Of a stretch of 32,982 nt of DNA, positions 8,964 through 16,926 are shown one piece after another (position 1 is the first letter of the stretch; every line of letters starts with the position of its first letter). This stretch comes from Desulfobacula sp. (GTDB lineage Bacteria; Desulfobacterota; Desulfobacteria; Desulfobacterales; Desulfobacteraceae). The DNA is taken from NCBI GenBank assembly GCA_021647625.1, contig JAKIUJ010000021.1:1-32982 (forward strand), in the 5' to 3' direction. The position numbers and the translations under genes are program-made. The notes under the pieces are model-generated. The model was given only the letters and a program-made list of their open reading frames with translations, searched no databases and was not told where the DNA came from.

Positions 8964-9281
8964 ATGGCAACAGTCGAGTTTAACGGAAAATCATTCGAAA
9001 TAGATGAAGATGGATTCCTTCTTGATTACAATACCTATAATACGGAATGGGTAGATTATGTAAAAACTCAGGAAGGTATCGAAGAACTTACTGACGAACA
9101 CTGGACACTTGTAAAAGTTCTCCAGGACTACTACGAAAAAAATGGTATAGCTCCCATGGTACGTGTACTTTCTAAGCTCACTAAGTTCAAACTGAAACAC
9201 ATCTATGAATTATTTCCATCAGGACCTGGTAAAGGCGCTTGTAAAATGGCCGGCCTTCCTAAACCGACCGGATGTGTATAA
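8964..9281 (+). CDS. dsrC: DsrC, sulfur-carrier substrate of dissimilatory sulfite reductase
   Basis: 105 residues, full length for DsrC/TusE. The C-terminal arm GACKMAGLPKPTGCV carries both redox cysteines, Cys93 and Cys104, eleven positions apart. That identifies a true DsrC rather than a one-cysteine TusE or RspA homologue. DsrC takes sulfur from DsrAB as a trisulfide, which is then reduced by a membrane complex (DsrMKJOP), linking sulfite reduction to energy conservation. ATG 8964 follows a strong GGAGG (8950-8954). Monocistronic: promoter at 8857-8885, terminator at 9312-9346. Adjacent to hdrA-flx, whose disulfide-reductase subunits HdrBC are missing here. Confidence 0.97.
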   Translation: MATVEFNGKSFEIDEDGFLLDYNTYNTEWVDYVKTQEGIEELTDEHWTLVKVLQDYYEKNGIAPMVRVLSKLTKFKLKHIYELFPSGPGKGACKMAGLPKPTGCV

Positions 9282-9311
9282 GTCACACATTAGATTCGTT
9301 TAAGTAAAATT

Positions 9312-9347
9312 AAAGGCCCTGTACTTTTTTTAAGTACAGGGCCTTTT
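9312..9347 (+). terminator. Rho-independent terminator after dsrC
   Basis: A 15-bp perfect inverted repeat (9312-9326 with 9332-9346, starting AAAGGCCCTGTAC) around a T5 loop, ending in a short T-run. It lies 30 bp after the dsrC stop. Its A-rich left side means it could also work on the opposite strand. Confidence 0.9.
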
Positions 9348-9376
9348 GTATTTCATACTTGGAGCTGAAAAATATT

Positions 9377-9832
9377 ATGGTTGAAATTGATGATACAAAT
9401 AAAAAAATTCTTAATACTATTCAAACTGATTTTCCAATAAATGAAAGACCTTTCAAAATTTTAGCCAAACAATTGGATCTTACAGAAGATGAGTTAATCG
9501 ACCGCACGGCCCGGATGAAAAAAGATAAATTAATTCGTCGTATTGGCGGTAATTTTAGTCCGGATAAACTTGGGTATCATTCTACACTGTGTGCCGCCAA
9601 GGTGCCCGAAGAAAAAATTGAACTATTTAAGCACACCGTGAATGCATATCCAGGTGTTACACATAATTATATGCGTGACCACAATTTCAATGTCTGGTTT
9701 ACATTCATCGCTTCATCTGTTGAGAAAATTGAAAAAAGTCTCGAACAAATTTCAAAAGACACCGGCGTTGATACTATTTTGAACTTACCTGCCACCCATG
9801 TGTTTAAAATCAGTGCTAATTTTAAGGTATGA
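9377..9832 (+). CDS. Siroheme decarboxylase subunit, AhbA/AhbB (NirDLGH) family
   Basis: 151 residues from ATG 9377, with GGAG at 9361-9364; a TTG at 9359 is a poorer start. It is an Lrp/AsnC-like two-domain protein: N-terminal winged helix (ILAKQLDLTEDELIDRTARM), then the IRRIGGNFSPDKLGY motif and a ferredoxin-like RAM-type domain (STLCAAKVPEEK, VTHNYMRDHNFNVWFTFI). These motifs typify AhbA/AhbB, which decarboxylate siroheme to didecarboxysiroheme in the alternative heme pathway of sulfate reducers and archaea. Only one of the two subunits is in the window; it looks closer to AhbA, but this is not certain. The stop overlaps the next start (ATGA), so the two genes are coupled. Heme demand is high given the cytochromes nearby. 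Confidence 0.85.
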   Translation: MVEIDDTNKKILNTIQTDFPINERPFKILAKQLDLTEDELIDRTARMKKDKLIRRIGGNFSPDKLGYHSTLCAAKVPEEKIELFKHTVNAYPGVTHNYMRDHNFNVWFTFIASSVEKIEKSLEQISKDTGVDTILNLPATHVFKISANFKV

Positions 9833-10638
9833 CTTCGATACAAACAGCGCTTATCATCCAAAACTGCAGGGCTGGATTTTTCGAACATAACCTTGCTCAA
9901 ACGCTTGATTTTATATCACAATCCGCCAGGAGCGGGGCCAAGATAATTGTTTTTCCGGAGGGGAACCTAACCGGGTATGTGACGGGTAAAGAGGTTTTGT
10001 CCATCAGTCGAGCTTTAAATGGTGATATAATAAAACCGCTGTCAAGAATAGCTGTTGATCTTAAAGTCACGATATTAACAGGTCTTGCAGAAAAAACCAA
10101 TCAAAATGAAATTTTTGCAACCCATCTTGTGTTCACGCCGGACGGGTCATTTCAACGTTATCGAAAAATTCACACAGCACCCTTTGAAAAGACATACTAC
10201 TCTGCTGGAAATGATATTGTTCTTTTTAAGTCTCATGGACTTCGTTTTGGTATCCAACTTTGCTACGACGCACACTTTCCCGAACTTTCTCTTGCCATGG
10301 CATTAAATGGTGCAGATATAATTTTTATTCCCCATGCTTCTCCCAGGGGCACTTGTCAGGAAAAATATGACTCATGGCTCAGACATTTAACCGCCCGGGC
10401 ATTTGACAACGGAATATATGTGGCTGCATGCAATCAGATCGGAGATAATCTAATGGGCCTTAGTTTCCCAGGAATAAGCATCCTTATCGGACCGGACGGC
10501 AATGTTGTATCTGATTTAAAAACCGGTAAACAAAATATCCATATGGTATTGATTGATACAGACAAAATAAAAGAAATCCGGTCACACAAAATGCGATATT
10601 TTCTGCCAAACAGAAGGCAGGATCTGTTTAAGTTTTAA
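9829..10638 (+). CDS. Carbon-nitrogen hydrolase (nitrilase superfamily)
   Basis: 269 residues, starting in a 4-bp overlap with the siroheme-decarboxylase gene. The Glu-Lys-Cys triad is present: Glu44 in IIVFPEGNLTGY, Lys113 in YRKIHTAPFE, Cys145 in RFGIQLCYDAHFPE. The family hydrolyses amides such as omega-amides, N-carbamoyl compounds or glutamine; the substrate here cannot be told. Translational coupling to an Ahb-type gene is suggestive but does not define the reaction. It ends 5 bp before the convergent mlaA stop, with no clear terminator between. Confidence 0.88.
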   Translation: MTSIQTALIIQNCRAGFFEHNLAQTLDFISQSARSGAKIIVFPEGNLTGYVTGKEVLSISRALNGDIIKPLSRIAVDLKVTILTGLAEKTNQNEIFATHLVFTPDGSFQRYRKIHTAPFEKTYYSAGNDIVLFKSHGLRFGIQLCYDAHFPELSLAMALNGADIIFIPHASPRGTCQEKYDSWLRHLTARAFDNGIYVAACNQIGDNLMGLSFPGISILIGPDGNVVSDLKTGKQNIHMVLIDTDKIKEIRSHKMRYFLPNRRQDLFKF

Positions 10639-10643
10639 AAAAG

Positions 10644-11546
10644 TTATTCTTTAATTTTCTTATCCCTGTTTTGTATATATGCATTCTTAATTGCCGCATA
10701 TGGATCAATGGCTGCCTCTTTAAGGGCTTCATAATCTCCCAGGCGAAAGGAAGCATTGTTCAGCTCATCATATACATATAAACCATAAGAAAGCTCCCAA
10801 GGCTCCACATAGCTGACAGGCGTTATAAAATAATCCCCGATCAGCCCAATCGTGTCACGAAGTGTTGATGGTCCAAGCAAGGGCCAGACAATATAAAACC
10901 CTTCGCCGATTGAATACGCACCAAAGGTTTGGCCAAGGTCTTCATTAAAGGTGTGCAGGTCAAAATAATTTTGTGCAACCTGGCCAAATCCAAGAACACC
11001 TGCCGTTGTGTTGATTAGAAAAATTTCTACTTCTTGACCGGCATTTGATAATTTTCCCTGTAATAGATTGTTAATAAATCTAACCGGAAATAAAAGATTA
11101 TGAAAAAAGTTCTTAACGCCCTTACGAACAATTGTCGGAGTGATTGCCTTATACCCTGTGGCAACAGGTTTGATTGCATAAAAATATAAAAAGTCATTAA
11201 TACCGTACATCGCGTAATTAAAATAATAAAATGGATCTGAAACTGAATCAGACGCTTGACTGTCGTTGTCATATTCATCCATCAATTCCTTGTCCAGGTC
11301 ATTGTCAAAATCATTATCCGGGTCATTGACTATATTAGCATCAAGATCTTCATTCCCTTTATTTTGAGCATCGTTCTTAGCAAACAGGCGGGGGGGTGAC
11401 CCACTAATTTGATTATTCGGTGAACTCAATCCAAATTCAGTCAACTGAGGCCCTATATCGGACAAGTCCTGCGAAAACAATTGGCTGGCAGTTAAAAGAA
11501 CAAACAATAGGACTGTCAAAACTGAAAGATAAGATCGCATTTTCAT
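10644..11546 (-). CDS. mlaA: MlaA (VacJ) family outer-membrane lipid-asymmetry protein
   Basis: 300 residues from ATG 11546, chosen because AAGGAAG sits 7 bases upstream and the signal peptide follows at once; the frame is open 39 bp further. After a signal peptide (about 1-24) comes an Asp/Asn-rich acidic linker (about 40-90). The MlaA domain follows: DPFYYFNYAMYGINDFLYFYAIKP, FFHNLLFPVRFINNLLQGK, FNEDLGQTFGAYSIGEGFYIVWPLLGPSTLRDTIG. MlaA removes misplaced phospholipids from the outer leaflet and passes them to MlaC and the MlaFEDB transporter. Unlike E. coli MlaA it shows no lipobox cysteine (LTASQLFSQ), so it may be cut by signal peptidase I. Confidence 0.92.
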   Translation of the reverse strand: MKMRSYLSVLTVLLFVLLTASQLFSQDLSDIGPQLTEFGLSSPNNQISGSPPRLFAKNDAQNKGNEDLDANIVNDPDNDFDNDLDKELMDEYDNDSQASDSVSDPFYYFNYAMYGINDFLYFYAIKPVATGYKAITPTIVRKGVKNFFHNLLFPVRFINNLLQGKLSNAGQEVEIFLINTTAGVLGFGQVAQNYFDLHTFNEDLGQTFGAYSIGEGFYIVWPLLGPSTLRDTIGLIGDYFITPVSYVEPWELSYGLYVYDELNNASFRLGDYEALKEAAIDPYAAIKNAYIQNRDKKIKE

Positions 11547-11613
11547 AATATACTTCCTTTTTTTGAAAATCAGTAAGATAACCAAAAACTATTTAGTGGC
11601 TGACCGAAAACCC

Positions 11614-11739
11614 GTGTTTGGACGAAAAATTGCCCATATGCGAGGCGCAAGAAATCCTGAAACCGGAGTGTACTACAGTACATGAGGATTTCAGGATTCT
11701 GCAGCAACGAAGCAGATGGGTGAGTTTTCGTTCAAACAC
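11614..11739. repeat. MITE-like imperfect palindrome, 126 bp
   Basis: The ends GTGTTTGGACGAAAA (left) and TTTTCGTTCAAACAC (right) are inverted repeats that match at about 20 of 24 positions when extended to the CCCAT/ATGGG boxes. The middle holds a nested palindrome: GAAATCCTGA against TCAGGATTTC, centred on TGTACT-AC-AGTACA (11669-11682). It lies between the nadC stop and the mlaA start and has no coding potential. Its left end with flank (11594-11625) recurs at 29649-29680. It may also act as a transcription barrier after nadC. Confidence 0.75.
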
Positions 11740-11748
11740 TAAATAAGC

Positions 11749-12579
11749 TTATTCAGTATTGATCCGCATACTCATATCCACAGAACGCGCCTGATGCGTA
11801 AGCGCACCACAGGAAATAACATCCACACCAGTGGCTGCAATTTTATTAAGCGTAGATATTGAAACGTTCCCGGATGCTTCCACAACAGCTTTTCCATTAA
11901 TAAACTTAACCGCCCGGGTCATCTGCTCATAGTTCATATTATCAAGCATTATGACTTCTGCCCCTGCGTCAAGCGCCTGGCTTACTTCATCTAAGGTCGT
12001 TGTTTCAACCTCAATTTTCATCAAATGAGAGGTTCTGTTCCTTACCGCTTTTACTGCGTTTTTTATGGAACCCGCCACAGCAATATGATTGTCTTTAATT
12101 AAAATACCATCATATAAGGACATCCGATGATTGAATGCCCCTCCGGCACGAACAGCTTCTTTTTCTAAACCTCTCAGTCCTGGAGTAGTTTTCCGGGTAT
12201 CGGTTAACCTCACATCGGGAAAGGACAATTCTTCAATAAAACTCCGTGTTAAGGTGGCAATGCCGGACAAGCGCTGCATAAAATTTAAGGCAACCCGTTC
12301 TCCTTTTAAAAGCGCCAGCAGATCACCCTTCACTTTAAAAAACACCTCGCCGTCCTTCACACAATCCCCGTCGGAATAAGAAGAATACGGCTCACATAAA
12401 GGATCCAGCAATTTGAATACCTTTTTTGCAATTTCAACACCTGCCAGCACAAAAGATTCTTTTGCCACTATGACACCCGTACCGGAAAAGGATTCTAAAA
12501 GAATGCTTTCCGTGGTGATATCGCCATGTCCGGAATCTTCGAACAAGGCAAGTTTAATTATGTTGTCAATTGTATTCAT
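11749..12579 (-). CDS. nadC: Nicotinate-nucleotide pyrophosphorylase (quinolinate phosphoribosyltransferase)
   Basis: 276 residues, normal length. Converts quinolinate and PRPP to nicotinate mononucleotide in de novo NAD synthesis. Conserved segments are all present: ALFEDSGHGDITTES at the N-terminus, GERVALNFMQRLSGIAT, RLTDTRKTTPGLRGLEKEAV, HRMSLYDGILIKDNHI, KIEVETTTLDE, and VIMLDNM. The gene starts 6 bp after valS on the same strand, so the two are probably cotranscribed. No nadA or nadB is in the window. Confidence 0.97.
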   Translation of the reverse strand: MNTIDNIIKLALFEDSGHGDITTESILLESFSGTGVIVAKESFVLAGVEIAKKVFKLLDPLCEPYSSYSDGDCVKDGEVFFKVKGDLLALLKGERVALNFMQRLSGIATLTRSFIEELSFPDVRLTDTRKTTPGLRGLEKEAVRAGGAFNHRMSLYDGILIKDNHIAVAGSIKNAVKAVRNRTSHLMKIEVETTTLDEVSQALDAGAEVIMLDNMNYEQMTRAVKFINGKAVVEASGNVSISTLNKIAATGVDVISCGALTHQARSVDMSMRINTE

Positions 12580-12585
12580 AATGCA

Positions 12586-15243
12586 TCACTTCATTTTTTT
12601 TATTCTCTCAAGATTTTCTTTTAACTTGCCTTGTTTTTCTTCTAACCCGGCATGCTGGGCTTTGACTTTTTCAATGACATTTTCCGGTGCTTTTTCTAAA
12701 AAGCTATCGTTGTTCAAGCGTTTTTGAACGACTAAAAGCTCCTTGGTCTTTTTTTCAAGTTCTTTTTCAAGCCGTGCGATCTCTTTATCAAAATCAATCA
12801 CACCCTCAAGAGAGACAAAGCAGGTACTGGAGCCTGTAACAGATGATGCGCCGGCTGCCGGAAGACTATCTGCATCACAAAAATAAAGACTCTCAAGTGT
12901 CGCAAGATTGACAATGATCGCTTTATTTTCTGCAATGATCAGCTTTTCTTTCTCTTTAGTTGTATGCACCAGTACTTTTACCTTCATGGAAGGCTGAATA
13001 TTCATTTCACTTCTGACATTCCGAATACCGGAAATCAGATCTGAAATATAGGCCATATTTATTTCCGCTGCTTTATTTTTAACAGCCTTGTATTGTTCTT
13101 GGCTATAGGGAAAACTTGCTGCCGAAATAGAGCCTGATGTTGCAGGAAGGATATGGTAAATTTCCTCTGTCACAAACGGCATAAAAGGATGGAGCATCAC
13201 TAAAATATCTTCCAATACCCTGGCAAGAACACTTCTTGCACAATCTCTTTTGACCGCACCCTCTTTTTCATACAATGCAGGTTTCGCAGTTTCTAAAAAC
13301 CAATCACAAAATTCATGCCATACAAATTGATATACCGCAGATGCCGCCTCATTGAATTTATATGTTTCAATGCCGTTTTTTACATCCAAAGCGGTCTGGG
13401 AGCACCTGGATAAAACCCATTTTTCAGGTAATGCCAATTTTTTATAGTCAATTTTTGTATCTTTTTCACCGATATGCATTAATGCAAATCGAGAAGCATT
13501 CCAAAGTTTATTGACAAAGAATCGATATCCTTCAACCCGTGATGCAGACATTTTCACATCACGACCCTGGGCCGCAAAGGCAGCCAGAGTGAAACGGAAG
13601 GCATCGGCACCATACTCATCAATCACTTCTAAAGGATCAATAACATTGCCTTTGGATTTGCTCATCTTTTTACCGTGTTCATCCCTGACAAGGGCATGGA
13701 TATACACATCATCAAAAGGAACATCGCCCATAAAATGAGTACCCATCATCATCATTCTGGCCACCCAGAAAAAGAGAATATCAAAACCTGTTACCAGAAC
13801 GTTTGTCGGATAAAATGTTTTTAAAAGATCTGTTTTACCGGGCCATCCCATTGTTGAAAAGGGCCATAGCGCACTGGAAAACCAGGTATCCAGCACATCT
13901 GTCTCCTGAACAAGATTGCCAGAATTACATTTGGGACAGGTATCAGGATCGTTTTCTTCAACAATCACCTCTTTACAATCCGGACATGTCCATACCGGGA
14001 TCCTGTGTCCCCACCAGATTTGCCTTGAAATACACCAGTCCCGGATATTATCCATCCATTCAAAATAAGTTTTAGACCAGGTTTCAGGGATAATTTTTGT
14101 GCGGCCGGAACGAACAGCATCAGCGGCTTCTTTGGCAAGGGGTGCAACCTTTACAAACCATTGTTTAGAAATTGACGGCTCCACAACTGTTTGACAACGA
14201 TAGCATTTACCAACACTATGTTTTAAGGGTTCCTGTTTCTCAAGAAGTTTTAGTTCTTTTAAGGCTTCAACCGCTTTTTTACGACATTCAAACCGGTCCA
14301 GACCTTCAAATTGTCCGGCCCATTCCAGCATGACACCGTCCTCATCAATAACCTTGGGTTTGGCAAGCCCATGTTTTTCTCCCAGATCAAAATCATTGGG
14401 ATCATGGGCCGGTGTGACTTTCAACGCACCGGTTCCAAACTCGATATCCACATAATCATCCATGATGATCGGAATTACTCTGTCGGTCAGCGGCAGCATC
14501 ACTTGAGTATCTTCCATATCCTTAAACCGCTCATCATTCGGATTTACAGCAACCGCAGTATCTCCAAACATGGTTTCAGGACGGGTTGTGGCAACGGTCA
14601 GGCCCTGTTTTTTACCCACAAACGGATACCTTATATAATATAAATATGCATCTTCTTCTTCATGTTCAACTTCAAGATCGGCCAGGGCTGTTTTACACCG
14701 GGGACACCAGTTGATAATATAATGGCCTTGATAGATCAGGCCTTCTTTATAAAGCCTTACAAAAACTTTGCGTACTGCATCGGAAAGGCCTTTGTCCATG
14801 GTAAAACGTTCCCTGTCCCAATCACAGGAAGCTCCAAGACGTTTGAGCTGGTTTATGATGGCACCACCTGATTTCTCACGCCATTTCCAAACCTCTTCAA
14901 TGAATGCTTCACGGCCTAACTGGTCACGTGTCTGACCTTTTGTTGCCAAATCTCTTTCCACGACATTCTGGGTAGCAATCCCGGCATGATCGGTTCCCGG
15001 CATCCATAGTACATTATATCCCAAAAGCCGTCTGTAGCGGCACATGATATCCTGAACAACATTATTTAATGCATGGCCCATATGGAGAACACCAGTAACA
15101 TTCGGTGGTGGAATCACAATGGAGAATGCTTTTTTATCGCTTTTATCTTCTGCCTTGAAAAATCCATTATCAAGCCAGAATTTATACCATTTTTCTTCAA
15201 TGCCTGCCGGCTCATACCCTTTATCCAGAGAATCAGAACCCAT
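12586..15243 (-). CDS. valS: Valyl-tRNA synthetase
   Basis: 885 residues, the usual bacterial length. Class Ia signatures are intact: HIGH-type HMGH at 54-57 within PPPNVTGVLHMGHALNN, and GKKMSKSKGNVIDP for KMSKS. The editing domain (TTRPETMFGDTAVAVNP) and a zinc-ribbon-like CPDC...CPKC are present. The C-terminal coiled-coil (IARLEKELEKKTKELL...) is typical of ValRS. ATG 15243 has GAGGAG upstream. An intrinsic terminator of the upstream gene sits only about 30 bp before the start, which leaves little room for a promoter. Confidence 0.98.
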   Translation of the reverse strand: MGSDSLDKGYEPAGIEEKWYKFWLDNGFFKAEDKSDKKAFSIVIPPPNVTGVLHMGHALNNVVQDIMCRYRRLLGYNVLWMPGTDHAGIATQNVVERDLATKGQTRDQLGREAFIEEVWKWREKSGGAIINQLKRLGASCDWDRERFTMDKGLSDAVRKVFVRLYKEGLIYQGHYIINWCPRCKTALADLEVEHEEEDAYLYYIRYPFVGKKQGLTVATTRPETMFGDTAVAVNPNDERFKDMEDTQVMLPLTDRVIPIIMDDYVDIEFGTGALKVTPAHDPNDFDLGEKHGLAKPKVIDEDGVMLEWAGQFEGLDRFECRKKAVEALKELKLLEKQEPLKHSVGKCYRCQTVVEPSISKQWFVKVAPLAKEAADAVRSGRTKIIPETWSKTYFEWMDNIRDWCISRQIWWGHRIPVWTCPDCKEVIVEENDPDTCPKCNSGNLVQETDVLDTWFSSALWPFSTMGWPGKTDLLKTFYPTNVLVTGFDILFFWVARMMMMGTHFMGDVPFDDVYIHALVRDEHGKKMSKSKGNVIDPLEVIDEYGADAFRFTLAAFAAQGRDVKMSASRVEGYRFFVNKLWNASRFALMHIGEKDTKIDYKKLALPEKWVLSRCSQTALDVKNGIETYKFNEAASAVYQFVWHEFCDWFLETAKPALYEKEGAVKRDCARSVLARVLEDILVMLHPFMPFVTEEIYHILPATSGSISAASFPYSQEQYKAVKNKAAEINMAYISDLISGIRNVRSEMNIQPSMKVKVLVHTTKEKEKLIIAENKAIIVNLATLESLYFCDADSLPAAGASSVTGSSTCFVSLEGVIDFDKEIARLEKELEKKTKELLVVQKRLNNDSFLEKAPENVIEKVKAQHAGLEEKQGKLKENLERIKKMK

Positions 15244-15271
15244 ATATTAACTCCTCAAACCCATATTAATG

Positions 15272-15299
15272 AAAAAAGGGGATCTGTTAATGAATCCCC
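15272..15299 (-). terminator. Intrinsic terminator between the acidic-protein gene and valS
   Basis: On the minus strand GGGGAT (15299-15294) pairs with ATCCCC (15283-15278), followed at once by six T (15277-15272). It ends transcription from the gene at 15332-15895, or attenuates readthrough into valS, whose ATG is 28 bp further on. Confidence 0.8.
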
Positions 15300-15331
15300 A
15301 TTACAGTTTTAAATATTTACCTGCTTTAAAC

Positions 15332-15895
15332 CTAATCGTTCTCGATCTGATCCAGATCCTGTTGCAGACTCTTTTTAATTGATGCAAGTTCTTTTTCTAT
15401 CACATTTTCCATGACCTCAAACAAAATTGATTCAATTTTATCAGCAAACTTCTTTTCAATCACTCGTTCAAGAGCAGATTCCAATTGTTCTGCTGACACC
15501 TGTATTGGTTCTGGTGCCATCTGTTTTTCCGAGTAAGAATCAGCTTGTGTTTTAATTTCCGGGTCAATCTCTGCGATAACGGGTGTTTCGATCTCAAGCT
15601 CCAGATCTCTGGTTAAAGAATCATCTCCATCCGGTCCAAAGTCTTCAACAATGTCCAATGCGTCTTCGGTAACAATATTCAAATCAAGCTCTGTCTGACA
15701 TGGCACTGCCTGTTCCGGCTGTACAATATCAGTCAGTTCAATGACATCATCAGACTCGGCAATATCGGTCAGTTCAATAATATCGTTTGTCTGCGCATCT
15801 TTTGCACTGTCAACAACATCCGTGAGTTCAATAACTCCTTCGTCAGCATCACTTTCACCTAAAATATCATCATCCCAATCTATCATATCGGTCAT
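15332..15895 (-). CDS. Acidic protein with IELTD repeats, function unknown
   Basis: 187 residues, strongly acidic, no signal peptide or membrane segment, so probably cytoplasmic. The N-terminal third has three copies of an (V/I)IELTD(V/I) motif, at about residues 21, 40 and 51, separated by Asp/Glu-rich linkers. The middle is low complexity. The C-terminal 60 residues (from SAEQLESALERVIEKKF) are predicted amphipathic helix or coiled coil. Start 15895 has GAGG 5 bases upstream. I do not recognise a family with a known role; short repeats on an acidic linker plus a helical end suggest an adaptor or scaffold, which is a guess. Confidence 0.75.
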   Translation of the reverse strand: MTDMIDWDDDILGESDADEGVIELTDVVDSAKDAQTNDIIELTDIAESDDVIELTDIVQPEQAVPCQTELDLNIVTEDALDIVEDFGPDGDDSLTRDLELEIETPVIAEIDPEIKTQADSYSEKQMAPEPIQVSAEQLESALERVIEKKFADKIESILFEVMENVIEKELASIKKSLQQDLDQIEND

Positions 15896-15991
15896 AACCG
15901 CCTCACTTTATTAAGATATAATCAAGAAAGCTGTCCTATACCCACAAACACCAAAAAATACCAAAGCAATTCTTCTGTGTCAACTATTTAA

Positions 15992-16059
15992 CCAGGGTAA
16001 ACGCAGATCCGTATGACCATCGTTATGATTTATAGCACATTTACTTGCGTTTACCCCGG
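15992..16059. repeat. 14-bp inverted repeat between divergent genes
   Basis: GGGTAAACGCA (15995-16005) and its exact complement TGCGTTTACCC (16046-16056) extend to 13 matches out of 14 with the flanking CC/GG, around a 40-bp spacer. It lies between the divergent starts at 15895 and 16115. Either a regulatory site or a small mobile repeat; the window holds no second copy. Confidence 0.55.
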
Positions 16060-16114
16060 ATGGGTTTAATAAAGCCATTTACAATCCCGCAACTTTATTC
16101 TAAACAGACATGAT

Positions 16115-16846
16115 ATGCAAAAATTTATAATTCCAAAAATAAACGACATACCTTGTACTGCCACCATTACAGACCAGGATGCCAGGCATATTTTTAAAGT
16201 ACTGCGCTTAACCCGTGGAGATTATATTCACCTGACCAATGGCAAAGGCCAGGATTTTACAGGTCAAATCAAAGAATGCTCTTCCACCAGGATCCAACTT
16301 GATATAATTGAAAAACTGGATTCAAAAACAGAATCTCCCATTGAAATTACACTTTGCACGGGTATGCTAAAGGATAAAAAAATGGACCTTGTTATCAAAC
16401 ATGTCACGCAGTTGGGCATACACAACTGGATTCCTTTTTTTTGCGAACGCTCCATACCCACGCCTAATCCAAAAAAGATTAGAATGAGAATTACCCGCTG
16501 GGAGACCATTGCCAAAGAATCCCTAAAACAATGCCGCAGAAGCCAATTGCCAAAAATCACATCTCCTGTCAGCCTGGAAGAGGTTTTAAATCTATCCCGA
16601 AATGATGATGTAAAAATAGCATTCTGGGAAAATGCCACAAAAAAGTTAAAAACCTTAACACCTTCCAAACCCATAAAAAACATCACTCTTTTAATCGGTC
16701 CTGAAGGCGGCTTTTCTAAAGGAGAGATCTCTTTTATCGAGTCATATGGGTTTAACTCATATTCCCTTGGCCCGAGAATCTTAAGGGCAGAAACAGCAGC
16801 GATTTCAGGCAGTACCCTGGTACAGCACATCTTTGGAGATATTTAA
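16115..16846 (+). CDS. rsmE: 16S rRNA (uracil-1498-N3) methyltransferase RsmE
   Basis: 243 residues, the usual length. A SPOUT methyltransferase with an N-terminal PUA-like domain (MQKFIIPKI, DQDARHIFKVLRLTRGDYIHLTNGKG). The SAM knot comprises ITLLIGPEGGFSKGEI, YSLGPRILRAETAAISG. It methylates N3 of U1498 in 16S rRNA using S-adenosylmethionine. Many bacteria carry it next to prmA; here it stands alone, followed by tRNA-Phe. Confidence 0.95.
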   Translation: MQKFIIPKINDIPCTATITDQDARHIFKVLRLTRGDYIHLTNGKGQDFTGQIKECSSTRIQLDIIEKLDSKTESPIEITLCTGMLKDKKMDLVIKHVTQLGIHNWIPFFCERSIPTPNPKKIRMRITRWETIAKESLKQCRRSQLPKITSPVSLEEVLNLSRNDDVKIAFWENATKKLKTLTPSKPIKNITLLIGPEGGFSKGEISFIESYGFNSYSLGPRILRAETAAISGSTLVQHIFGDI

Positions 16847-16881
16847 TCCGCCTGATTTCACATTTTTTGATACATTTTTCC

Positions 16882-16910
16882 TTGACATCGATATCCAAAA
16901 AGAATATAAA
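16882..16910 (+). promoter_or_regulatory. Sigma-70 promoter for tRNA-Phe
   Basis: TTGACA (16882-16887), 17-bp spacer, TATAAA (16905-16910). The expected start near 16917 lies 10 nt before the mature tRNA 5' end. Near-consensus, as expected for a stable-RNA gene. Confidence 0.8.
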
Positions 16911-16926
16911 CGCTTTTGTTGTTTGA

